Source: Candidatus Woesearchaeota archaeon (GTDB taxonomy: Archaea; Nanobdellota; Nanobdellia; SCGC-AAA011-G17; GW2011-AR18). From it: DNA of 40,057 nt. The notes under the pieces were generated by a model. It was not told the origin of the DNA, did no database searches, and saw only the letters and a program-made list of their open reading frames with translations. The stretch spans positions 1 through 40,057 of the forward strand of contig JAGVZM010000003.1 in the NCBI GenBank assembly GCA_018302545.1. Reading direction: 5' to 3'. Position numbers and translations under genes: made by a program. Positions 15,672 through 23,400 of this stretch are shown one piece after another (position 1 is the first letter of the stretch; the number at the start of each line of letters is the position of its first letter).

Positions 15672-17564
15672 TCAAACTAATTTTACATAAACCTTCTTAA
15701 CATCTTTAATCTTTTTAATTCTGAATATTAAATCATTCAAATTATCTAGGTTTTTGACATCAGCATTAAAACTATATTCTATATCATTATCATTAATCAT
15801 CCTTCCTTTAGACTTTTCAGTCTTTAAATTCAATCTAACTAATGCATTAGTAACCTCTTTTAACAAGCCTGGCCTATCTACCGCTTCAATTGTAATTCCA
15901 ACTGGTCTGTCAAAATTTTCAACCCAATTTATCTTAACCTTCTTTTTAGTAGTTTTAAAAATTCCTTTACAATCAACTCTATGAACCATTAACCTCTTAT
16001 TACTTATCTTTACACCTATAACTAAATCTCCAGGTAAAGGTTTACAACACAGGGCTAATTTCGGAACTAAATTTTTTTCACCTTCAAAAACTAATAAGGT
16101 TTCACCAATATCTTTCTTACTATTTTCTTTTACATAATATATTCCACCGAAAAGTTTACCTGCCTCTTTTAAGGCATGTCTTATTTTTTCTTTAGCCTTA
16201 GAAGATTTGATAAATTTTAACCATTCTCTACTTGGACTTTGAGTTTTAGAAGTTAAAATCTCAATAACATCCCCATTTTTAACAGTATCCCTTATAGAAG
16301 CAAATTTTCCATTAATGTGTGCGCCTATACACTTATCTCCTAAATCACTATGTACTCTATAGGCGAAATCAATAACAGTACTTTCCTTTGGTAATTCAAA
16401 AACATCTCCTTTAGGAGTAAATGCGTATATCTCCTCTCCAAAGAAATCAACATCAAAATTTCCCAAACTATCTTTATTCTCAATTAATTGTTTTAACCAA
16501 CTTAATCTTCTATCAAAAGTTTCTTCATGATTTACTTTTTTATAAATAAAATGTGCAGCTACTCCCTCTTCAGCAATATTATGCATTTCTTCTGTTCTTA
16601 TCTGTATCTCAAATATTTTACCCTCTTTATCAACTACTGTTGTATGTAATGACTGATATCCATTTGGTTTAGGCATAGCTATATAATCTTTGAATCTATT
16701 TGAAACTGGTCTAAAGTTTTCATGAACAATTCTTAAAGATTTATAACAATCATCAATATCCTGAACAATTACCCTAAAAGCAATTATATCTGTCATATCA
16801 TTTAAACTAGAAGATTTTTCAATAATTTTCTTGTAAATACTATAAAGATGTTTAACTCGTGCTTGTATTGTAGCTTTTATACTTTCTTGATCCAATGCTC
16901 TCTTAATATCTTTCTTAATCCTAAATAAGGCTCTTTCACCAGATTTTCTTATTTTATCAACCTTATCCTCAATAACTTTGTATTTGGCTTCATCTAAATA
17001 TTTAAAACTAAGGTCTTCTATTTCAGACTTTAATTTTCCCATACCTAATCTATATGCTAAAGGAGCATAAACTTCTATCCCATCTCTAGCTAATCTTTTT
17101 CTTTCATTATCTGGCATAATGCTTAATTCTCTCAAAACTATGAGTTTATCAACCAGAATTATGAATAATGCTCTTAAGTCTCTAGAGGCAGCCAATAAAA
17201 CCTTTCTAAGATTCTCAATTTTAATCTCTTTTTTACTAATGTTATGGCTTATTTGATCCATCTTATGTACATTTTCAACAATATCAGCAATTTCATTACC
17301 AAAATCCCTTCTTATATTTTTAATATCCTCTCCATTAAACAGCAAACCATGCATTAAAGAAGCAGCTATACTAACATCATCTAATTTCAAATTTACAACT
17401 TCTTCTGTTACATCTAAATAATGTTTAATCCAAAGTTTAAACTCCTCTTCACTATATTTATTTTTTAAGAAGGTTTGACTATGCAGATAAGCTTTCTCAA
17501 TTAAGTTAGCATCAGAATTTTTATTATATTTTAATATTTTTTTTACTAAATCTTTAAAAGTCAT
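15672..17564 (-). CDS. rsh: Long RelA/SpoT-family (p)ppGpp synthetase with degenerate hydrolase domain
   Basis: This 630-residue protein has the full long-RSH layout: HD-type domain (about 20-175), synthetase (about 225-345), TGS (377-440), conserved-Cys region (LALCCKPLPGD 503-513, VHRVDC 527-532) and ACT (about 550-630). The synthetase is well preserved: RVKHLYSIYKK, TDIIAFRV, RFKDYIAMPKPNGYQSLHT and FEIQIRT. It has the RFKD motif of bifunctional Rel, not the EFDD of proteobacterial RelA. The hydrolase HD pair is broken: the expected LLHDVxED reads LMHGLLFN (71-78), so the metal-binding Asp is lost although Asp139 of LVDKL remains. It probably synthesises but does not degrade (p)ppGpp. Long RSH proteins are bacterial in origin. 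Confidence 0.9.
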   Translation of the reverse strand: MTFKDLVKKILKYNKNSDANLIEKAYLHSQTFLKNKYSEEEFKLWIKHYLDVTEEVVNLKLDDVSIAASLMHGLLFNGEDIKNIRRDFGNEIADIVENVHKMDQISHNISKKEIKIENLRKVLLAASRDLRALFIILVDKLIVLRELSIMPDNERKRLARDGIEVYAPLAYRLGMGKLKSEIEDLSFKYLDEAKYKVIEDKVDKIRKSGERALFRIKKDIKRALDQESIKATIQARVKHLYSIYKKIIEKSSSLNDMTDIIAFRVIVQDIDDCYKSLRIVHENFRPVSNRFKDYIAMPKPNGYQSLHTTVVDKEGKIFEIQIRTEEMHNIAEEGVAAHFIYKKVNHEETFDRRLSWLKQLIENKDSLGNFDVDFFGEEIYAFTPKGDVFELPKESTVIDFAYRVHSDLGDKCIGAHINGKFASIRDTVKNGDVIEILTSKTQSPSREWLKFIKSSKAKEKIRHALKEAGKLFGGIYYVKENSKKDIGETLLVFEGEKNLVPKLALCCKPLPGDLVIGVKISNKRLMVHRVDCKGIFKTTKKKVKINWVENFDRPVGITIEAVDRPGLLKEVTNALVRLNLKTEKSKGRMINDNDIEYSFNADVKNLDNLNDLIFRIKKIKDVKKVYVKLV

Positions 17565-17616
17565 AAATATTATAATTTCATTAGTTTTTTAAGATTTTCT
17601 CATATGTTTTTAGTAC

Positions 17617-18624
17617 ATGAGATACATAAGACAAGAAATCTTCCCAAAAATAGGAAAAGAAAACCAGGAAAAATTGAAAAATTCAACTATTACAATAGTG
17701 GGAATTGGAGCTTTAGGAACTACAGTTTTAGATATTTTAGCAAGAGCAGGAATAGGAAATATAAGAATAATAGACTTTGATATAATAGAACTAAACAACT
17801 TACAAAGACAAAGTTTATTTTCTGAAGAAGATATTAACAAACCAAAAGCACAAGTGGCAAAAGAAAAAATATCAAAAATTAATTCTGAAATAAAAATAGA
17901 AGATTTTTTAGAAGAACTTAATCAAACAAATATCAATATTCTAAAATCTCCTGACATAATTCTTGATTGTACAGACAATATGCAAATAAGATTTCTAATT
18001 AATGATTTTTGTAAAAAAAACAATACTCCTTGGATATATGCTTCAGTAATAGAAGAAAAAGGAATGACAGCAAACATCACAAGTGAAACACCTTGTTTAT
18101 CTTGTATCTTAAATGAACCAACAGAGAATTTAGCAAAATGTGAAAATTCTGGAATATTGAATACAATAGTCCATTCAATTGCAGCAATTCAAGCAACAGA
18201 GGCAATTAAAATTTTAACAAATCAAGGATATAGTAAAGACTTAATAAGCTATAATATCTGGTCTCAAGAATTAACAAAAATTAAAACTAAAAAAAGAGAA
18301 GGTTGCAAGCCATGTAACAAAATATTTGAATTTCTAAATGGCAAAAGAATTAAAAACAACCAAAAATCTTCTGAATATATGCAAGTAAGAAAGTGTAAAA
18401 CTAAAGGAGCATTAGAGGTCATACCAGAAAAAAGTATCCAACTAAAATTAAACAAATTAAAAGATAATTATGAGATAATATCAGAACTACCTATATTAGC
18501 AATACTAAAAATTAACTCCTATCAAACAACTGTTTATAAAAATGGAAAGATATTAGTTAGAGACTGTTCATCAGAAGAAGAAGTTAAAAAAATAGCAGAA
18601 AAAATCTATGAGGATGCAAAGTAG
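17617..18624 (+). CDS. E1-like ThiF/MoeB/UbaA adenylyltransferase
   Basis: This 335-residue protein activates a ubiquitin-like C-terminal Gly by adenylation. It has the nucleotide-binding GIGALG (29-34), NNLQRQSLF arginine finger, a zinc site from two Cys pairs (CLSC 160-163, CKPC 230-233) and Cys175 in LAKCENSG at the catalytic position. A C-terminal 75-residue extension (ending KIAEKIYEDAK) is not a rhodanese domain. The likely partner is the ThiS-like protein at 23208-23399, for tRNA thiolation or cofactor synthesis. The start ATG follows a T-rich promoter shared with the rsh upstream region. Confidence 0.9.
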   Translation: MRYIRQEIFPKIGKENQEKLKNSTITIVGIGALGTTVLDILARAGIGNIRIIDFDIIELNNLQRQSLFSEEDINKPKAQVAKEKISKINSEIKIEDFLEELNQTNINILKSPDIILDCTDNMQIRFLINDFCKKNNTPWIYASVIEEKGMTANITSETPCLSCILNEPTENLAKCENSGILNTIVHSIAAIQATEAIKILTNQGYSKDLISYNIWSQELTKIKTKKREGCKPCNKIFEFLNGKRIKNNQKSSEYMQVRKCKTKGALEVIPEKSIQLKLNKLKDNYEIISELPILAILKINSYQTTVYKNGKILVRDCSSEEEVKKIAEKIYEDAK

Positions 18625-18717
18625 AAACCGATTTAAATTAAATTACTAAAGAAATATATTGAATTATGAAAAATTAGGAAGAGAGAACAAATTTAAAGAA
18701 AATATAAAAATAGAAGA

Positions 18718-19299
18718 ATGGAAAATACCAAAAATAAATTAGGAATTTTACTGATAAGTGGTGGTTTCGATAGTGCAGTCTCTGGATATTTGATGCAAAA
18801 ACAAGGAATAGAGATTATCGCAATTCATTTCTCTTATGAACCTTTTACAGATAATTCTCCAGAATTAAAATCAAAAGCAGCTTCTGACCATTTAAATTTT
18901 AAAAAATTTATTTCAATAAATATAGGAAAAGAAGTAGAATCAATAGCTAAAAATTGTAAACACAAATATTATTTTGTATTATCTAAAAGATTAATGCTAA
19001 AAAAAGCAGAGGAAATAGCTAAAAAAGAAAATGCAGATTTTATAATAACTGGAGAGTCCTTAGCTCAAGTTGGCTCTCAGACTTTAAGTAATCTAAACTC
19101 TATAACAAATGCTACAAAAATACAAATCTTAAGACCATTACTAACTTATGATAAAGAAGAAATAATAAAAATCGCAAGAGAAATAGGCACTTACGATATA
19201 TGTATAGGTCCAGAAGTATGTGACTGTTTAGGACCAAAACATCCAGCAACAAGAACAAATATTCAAGAGATTTTAATAGAAGAACAAAAGTTAAAATAG
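18718..19299 (+). CDS. ThiI-like PP-loop sulfurtransferase, catalytic domain only
   Basis: This 193-residue protein carries an ATP-binding PP-loop (SGGFDS 14-19) and the ThiI signature GESLAQVGSQTLSNL (112-126), then RPLLTYDKEEIIKIAREIGTYD and a C(x)7C-rich EVCDCLGPKHPAT segment. Full ThiI (4-thiouridine at tRNA U8, or thiazole synthesis) is about 380-480 residues with N-terminal NFLD and THUMP RNA-binding domains; those are absent. An in-frame TAA 24 nt upstream of the ATG rules out a longer start. It may rely on a partner for tRNA binding or act in small-molecule sulfur transfer. Confidence 0.8.
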   Translation: MENTKNKLGILLISGGFDSAVSGYLMQKQGIEIIAIHFSYEPFTDNSPELKSKAASDHLNFKKFISINIGKEVESIAKNCKHKYYFVLSKRLMLKKAEEIAKKENADFIITGESLAQVGSQTLSNLNSITNATKIQILRPLLTYDKEEIIKIAREIGTYDICIGPEVCDCLGPKHPATRTNIQEILIEEQKLK

Positions 19300-19324
19300 T
19301 CCTATAAAATTCCTTTTTAGAACA

Positions 19325-19385
19325 ATGGACCACGACACGACAATATACCTGCATCAGATTTATAATTAAATAAAAACTATAAATA
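19325..19385 (+). mobile_element. Orphan IS605-type left-end-like sequence
   Basis: From ACAATGGACCACGACACGAC onward this A+T-rich intergenic stretch aligns with the minus-strand left flank of the tnpB relic (about 25840-25905): shared CACGACACGACAA, ACCTGC and an AATTAAA tail in the same order, with scattered substitutions and a 1-nt gap. No transposase or right end lies beside it. It looks like a solo left end or the scar of an excised or decayed element. Based on manual alignment. Confidence 0.45.
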
Positions 19386-19453
19386 GAAAAAGATTGGATA
19401 TAATTTCAGAATTAATATTTTTCACCTCAATATTTAAAAAAGAATATTTAAAA

Positions 19454-20566
19454 TTATTCTTCTGCAAAGCAATAAATTCTTCCATTACCTAAATCTAAAT
19501 TCATATTTTGAGAATCGCATCCAGTAACATGATCTGAATTCCAGCTGTCTTCAGGATTTTCAGGATCCCAGTTTGTATGTCCTACAACTGTAAAATCTAC
19601 AACATTATTACTATTTTCTGCACCATTATTCGTCCAATTATCACATTGTAAACTTGAATCTCTATTTGAAGTTGTATAAGGAGATCCACCATAATTATAT
19701 ACTCTTTCTAAATTTGAAAATGAATTTGTTCCTTTTTTACTTGAACCAGTAATTACATCATGTTCATTAGCAGGTACTTCAGTTCCAATTTCAGTTAATA
19801 TTTGAGATTGGGGACCATTTGTATGTAAATTCTCAACGTTTTGAGCAATTAAATCACCTAATGAATTATACCAAGGACCCTTGCCAATTCTATCTTTGGC
19901 ATTTACAGAACTTGTGCTTAAATATGCTTTCCATGTTTTTCCTGAAACTACTGAATTTCCTAATTCTTGACAGTATTCATCTGCCTTAATTAAACCACCT
20001 AAATTTCCACCATCACCAAAAGGTCTGCTTGTTACAAAAAAACTTATTTTTTCATTTACTTTTTCTGTTTCTCTTGTTTCAGGTTTAGCTATTTCAAGAT
20101 TTTCAGTTTGTTCAACAGTATTTATTGCTTGAGTTTCATAATCTTCTGTATATCCTTTTTCAGAACAATTATTAGAAACAACAACATTCACAGTTAATTT
20201 TGTTAAACCAGCTTTATTAGTTGCTGCAAATTCAATAAAATCATTACCTTCTCCTGCAAGATTTGCATCTAAAATAAATTTTCCAGTTGAAGGATTAAAA
20301 GATAAACCTGGAATTTGTGAGGTTTTAAATATTGGACGTCCACCAATACCAACTGTATTTTCAGATAATTCTGTTTTATCAGAATTTTTAGCAGATACTA
20401 TAAAAGAAAGTTCTTCTCCAGTATTTACACAAAAATAAGGATAAGGTTGATTTCCAGAGATTTTCGGACTCTCAAATATTGGTAATTGTTCAGATTCAAA
20501 TTTTGAACAAGAAATTACAAATAGTATTAAACTAAATAAAAAAATACTAATAACCACTTTTTTCAT
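19454..20566 (-). CDS. Lipoprotein with Ig-like and DUF1554-like (lectin-fold) domains
   Basis: This 370-residue protein begins with a bacterial-style lipoprotein signal peptide: Lys-Lys, a hydrophobic run, then lipobox VISC with the lipidation cysteine at residue 20. Residues about 30-130 have a cadherin-like Ig pattern (LSFNPSTGKFILDANLAGE, DFIEFAATNKAGLTKLTV). A linker follows, and the C-terminal 190 residues (SFFVTSRPFGDGGNLGGLIKADEYCQELG ... CDSQNMNLDLGNGRIYCFAEE) resemble DUF1554, a C-type-lectin-like fold of bacterial surface proteins. It is the natural candidate substrate of the Lgt encoded 4.5 kb away. It overlaps a 43-codon ORF by 4 nt. Confidence 0.85.
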   Translation of the reverse strand: MKKVVISIFLFSLILFVISCSKFESEQLPIFESPKISGNQPYPYFCVNTGEELSFIVSAKNSDKTELSENTVGIGGRPIFKTSQIPGLSFNPSTGKFILDANLAGEGNDFIEFAATNKAGLTKLTVNVVVSNNCSEKGYTEDYETQAINTVEQTENLEIAKPETRETEKVNEKISFFVTSRPFGDGGNLGGLIKADEYCQELGNSVVSGKTWKAYLSTSSVNAKDRIGKGPWYNSLGDLIAQNVENLHTNGPQSQILTEIGTEVPANEHDVITGSSKKGTNSFSNLERVYNYGGSPYTTSNRDSSLQCDNWTNNGAENSNNVVDFTVVGHTNWDPENPEDSWNSDHVTGCDSQNMNLDLGNGRIYCFAEE

Positions 20567-20694
20567 TGATTATTCAAGAGAGTTTTTCTATATAAGTCTT
20601 TTGTGTAAATTTCAATAATCTTTAATCTTTTTTCATTGTCCAAAGATTTTTTCTTTAAATAATCAACTTCTTTTTCTAAAATATAATTAGGCAT
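20563..20694 (-). CDS. 43-aa coiled-coil-like small ORF coupled to the lipoprotein
   Basis: Begins MPNYILEKEVDYLKKKSLDN and ends KTLLNNQ; its stop overlaps the lipoprotein start as ATGA. It is Lys/Glu/Leu-rich with heptad-like spacing and could be a short helix. There is no strong ribosome-binding site and no recognised family. The tail-to-head overlap is the main reason to think it is translated, either as a peptide or as a leader that couples ribosomes to the lipoprotein gene. Confidence 0.45.
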   Translation of the reverse strand: MPNYILEKEVDYLKKKSLDNEKRLKIIEIYTKDLYRKTLLNNQ

Positions 20695-20797
20695 AAAGAG
20701 AAATTAAAATATTAGGTTTATACATGTTTGGTTTATCAGTGAAATTTCAAAATTACTAAAAAGTTTTAAATATTATATTAAAAATAATTAATATTGA

Positions 20798-21634
20798 ATG
20801 AAATTTAAAGATAAGAATACTTATAACAAAAAGGGACAGATTATAGAATCTCCCCCATTAAACAATTCTGATCAAACATCTAAAAGAAATATTTGGGTTT
20901 GGATAATTATAATGATCATATTAACTATTTTTATTGTCGCAGGAATCTACATTGGATTTAATAAAGTAGATAAAATAGATTTTAAGTCAGGTACAATTTC
21001 AAAGCAAAAAGAGGTTCCCATTATAAATTCCGAGGAAAATTTTATAGTAGATCTATCTGAAAATCCAGGAGATAGAATAATTATTACCTCTGAATCAAAA
21101 GAGGGAGTAACAGGCTATTATCAAGGAAAAAAAGAAAAAATTGATTTTTCAGCTTCATCATTAGGCTTAGAAAGAGAAGCCACATTCAGCAAAAATGGAG
21201 TAGTCCTAGCTAAAGTATATTCCGGAATTCAAAATTTAACTTATGAAATTGCTGGAATAAATTGGTCTGCCCCACACCAAGGCATCGTAGTTCTTACTCA
21301 AAATCAAGAAAAAACTCTGATCGAATTCACTAATAGTGAAATAGGAAGAGCAATAGTTGAAGTAGCAGGATATTCTTATTTTAAAGTCTCAGGGGAAGCT
21401 GAAAAACATACCCTATCATTTATACAACTCTATGGTGGAATAAGTGGGTATTATAAACCAGAAAATAAAAAACTCAAACAACCACTAGGGACTATAACAG
21501 AATCCTGTTTTATGAAGGAGATTTGTCAACTAACCACTCTTTATGCCGCTTTTGGATGCAGTATGGACGATGAAACTATAGATATTCTTCCTCTCCTTGA
21601 TGGTCCCCCTCGAGGGTGTATACCTGAAAGGTAA
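20798..21634 (+). CDS. Membrane-anchored hypothetical protein with extracytoplasmic beta domain
   Basis: This 278-residue protein has a polar N-terminus of 29 residues, one membrane helix (about 32-55, IWVWIIIMIILTIFIVAGIY), and an extracytoplasmic region with repeated beta-type segments (FIVDLSENPGDRIIITS, YEIAGINWSAPHQGIVVLT, IVEVAGYSYFKVSG). Four Cys cluster near the end (CFMKEIC, GCSM, GCIPER), consistent with a disulfide or metal site. I recognise no family. It precedes the kinase-like gene by 85 nt on the same strand. Confidence 0.65.
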   Translation: MKFKDKNTYNKKGQIIESPPLNNSDQTSKRNIWVWIIIMIILTIFIVAGIYIGFNKVDKIDFKSGTISKQKEVPIINSEENFIVDLSENPGDRIIITSESKEGVTGYYQGKKEKIDFSASSLGLEREATFSKNGVVLAKVYSGIQNLTYEIAGINWSAPHQGIVVLTQNQEKTLIEFTNSEIGRAIVEVAGYSYFKVSGEAEKHTLSFIQLYGGISGYYKPENKKLKQPLGTITESCFMKEICQLTTLYAAFGCSMDDETIDILPLLDGPPRGCIPER

Positions 21635-21719
21635 ATCTCTTTTTCTAAAATATCAGAATAAAACAAATTTAAAAGAATTAAAGCTATAATTTTAATAAGT
21701 AGAACATATAAAGAAAATT

Positions 21720-22649
21720 ATGCTATTTTTCACTTTCAGAAAAAGGTTAGGATATATAAATGCTGTTTTTAGAGATGCTTGGATAAATTTTACATTGGAA
21801 TTCAGACAAATTTCCAAAAAAAGAGTGTATAATAAACAAGAATTTAATAAAAAAATAATTTATTTATTAGAACAGGCTAAAATACTTGAAGATGAATTAA
21901 AAAGGGAAAGTAAATATTATCTATTCCATGACTTAAAAGAAAATTGGATTTATTTAGAGGGGTTATTTGAGGATATTATAAAATTATGTTTAATTATTTC
22001 TAATAAAAATTTTGAAGAAACAATAGAAATAAAAGAATTAAAAGTAGAATTAGAAACAATAAAAATTAAATTAAATCAAGCAGAAAAATTAATCAAGTCT
22101 ATATCTAATGTCATTTTAGATAATTCAAATAGACTATACAAATCTTTAGTTGAAATTGCAAAAGCCGCTTTATATGAAAATCCAATTGCAGAAGGAGGGG
22201 GAGCATGGATATACAATTTAGGAGAATTAGCCATTCTAAAAATATATAAAAAATTGGGAATTAATAATCCAAAGGAAGATGCTATAAATGAATATAACCT
22301 TGGAAAAAAATTTTATTCAGGGGGTATTCAGGTTCCTTTTTTCTTTGGTCTTTTTCATTCAAAAGAAGATAATCTTTGGGGAGTTATAATGGAGAAGGTT
22401 CACGGCACCCCATTTCATGATCTATTAAGAGAAGATCGTTTAGAAGCAACAAAACAATACCGTAGTCAAATAAAATATATTATTGATCGTCTTAAATTTG
22501 ATCCAATGGATTCAAAAATAAATAAAAATACTCTTTTTGATGAAAAAAGGAAGAAAATCTATTTAATAGATCTAGATGTTTGGACAAAAGCCAAAGCCCC
22601 TGTTTTAGAAGAATTAAGAAGGGAAATAAATCAATTAGGGCCAAGTTAA
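21720..22649 (+). CDS. Protein-kinase-fold protein with N-terminal coiled coil
   Basis: This 309-residue protein has an N-terminal helical/coiled-coil half (residues 40-150) and a C-terminal half that resembles a protein-kinase fold: glycine loop EGGGAWIYNLG (158-168), candidate Lys174 (AILKIYKK), Glu191, hinge VIMEKVHGTPF (222-232), and IDLDVW (283-288) in the place of DFG. The catalytic HxDxxxxN loop is weak: only MDSKINKN (263-270) is present, so it may be an atypical kinase (RIO or aminoglycoside-kinase-like) or a pseudokinase. It is followed 30 nt later by a histidine-phosphatase gene, suggesting an opposed pair. Confidence 0.6.
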   Translation: MLFFTFRKRLGYINAVFRDAWINFTLEFRQISKKRVYNKQEFNKKIIYLLEQAKILEDELKRESKYYLFHDLKENWIYLEGLFEDIIKLCLIISNKNFEETIEIKELKVELETIKIKLNQAEKLIKSISNVILDNSNRLYKSLVEIAKAALYENPIAEGGGAWIYNLGELAILKIYKKLGINNPKEDAINEYNLGKKFYSGGIQVPFFFGLFHSKEDNLWGVIMEKVHGTPFHDLLREDRLEATKQYRSQIKYIIDRLKFDPMDSKINKNTLFDEKRKKIYLIDLDVWTKAKAPVLEELRREINQLGPS

Positions 22650-22679
22650 ACTTAAATAATTATCTCTTTAAAAGAAGTT

Positions 22680-23168
22680 ATGAAAAAGTTAATATCTTGC
22701 AGGCATGGAGATTTTAATTTTGATCCAACTACTGGAGAATATAGAATAAATCGAGATGGTCGGACTCAAATAGAACGTCTCGCACAGGCAATAAAAAGAA
22801 GAATAGGAGATTCTTCAACAACATTAATTTCATCTAAAGCTCCTAGAGCAATAGATAGTGCCGAGATAATTAGAGATTATTTGGGTTTACCAAAATTTGA
22901 AGTAATTGCCTATTTATGGGCTGCTAATGATACTCCCAAGGACATCTACCATTATTGGAAAGATAGAGACCTAACAAAATTAGCAAATCTTATTGAACCA
23001 AGATCTGATTCAGATTGCTTAATTGTGGTTTCTCATCATGGTCCAGCAGAAGATATAGTCAGAGAAGTAAAAAGATTAAATGGAATTGCTGGAAAAATAA
23101 GAGAATTAGATTATGGAGGGGCAGCTTGCTTAGATTTAGAGCTTAAAGAATATATGTTACTACAATGA
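22680..23168 (+). CDS. Histidine phosphatase superfamily protein
   Basis: This 162-residue protein has the RHG core CRHGDF (R8-H9-G10), a second arginine in SSKAPRAIDSAEII (R56), and the second catalytic His in VVSHHGP (119/120), so the active-site set looks complete. Family members remove phosphate from sugar phosphates, phosphohistidine or phosphoproteins (SixA-like). It follows the kinase-like gene by 30 nt; opposing kinase and phosphatase activity is a reasonable inference but the substrate is unknown. Confidence 0.8.
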   Translation: MKKLISCRHGDFNFDPTTGEYRINRDGRTQIERLAQAIKRRIGDSSTTLISSKAPRAIDSAEIIRDYLGLPKFEVIAYLWAANDTPKDIYHYWKDRDLTKLANLIEPRSDSDCLIVVSHHGPAEDIVREVKRLNGIAGKIRELDYGGAACLDLELKEYMLLQ

Positions 23169-23207
23169 AAACTATAATTTTTTAACCTTTTCCTAATTAT
23201 AAAAATT

Positions 23208-23399
23208 ATGAAAGTCTACCTTGAAAAAACAAATGAATACAAAGAAGTAAGATCTAAGACTCTAAAAGAGATTTTAAAAGAATTAAATATAAATCCAACA
23301 ACAGTGATAATAACAAAAAATAATGAGTTAATAACTGAAGATTCCAATATAAAAGAAACAGATGAAATAAAATTCTTGTCTGTAATTTCAGGTGGTTAA
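23208..23399 (+). CDS. ThiS/MoaD/SAMP-type ubiquitin-like sulfur carrier
   Basis: A 63-residue beta-grasp protein ending in Gly-Gly (FLSVISGG), the tail that an E1 adenylates and converts to thiocarboxylate. The pattern (KVYLE, LKEILKELNINPTTVIITKNNE, TDEIKFLSVISGG) is that of ThiS/MoaD. It lies 1 nt before the TtuA-like gene, the arrangement of the TtuB-TtuA thiolation pair, so it probably donates sulfur to that enzyme, with the E1 encoded at 17617-18624. Confidence 0.88.
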   Translation: MKVYLEKTNEYKEVRSKTLKEILKELNINPTTVIITKNNELITEDSNIKETDEIKFLSVISGG

Positions 23400-23400
23400 A

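Noticed and set aside
18661-18745. Short TTG-started ORF upstream of the ThiI-like gene
   Set aside because: About 28 codons, overlapping the real start, with no ribosome-binding site; too little evidence.
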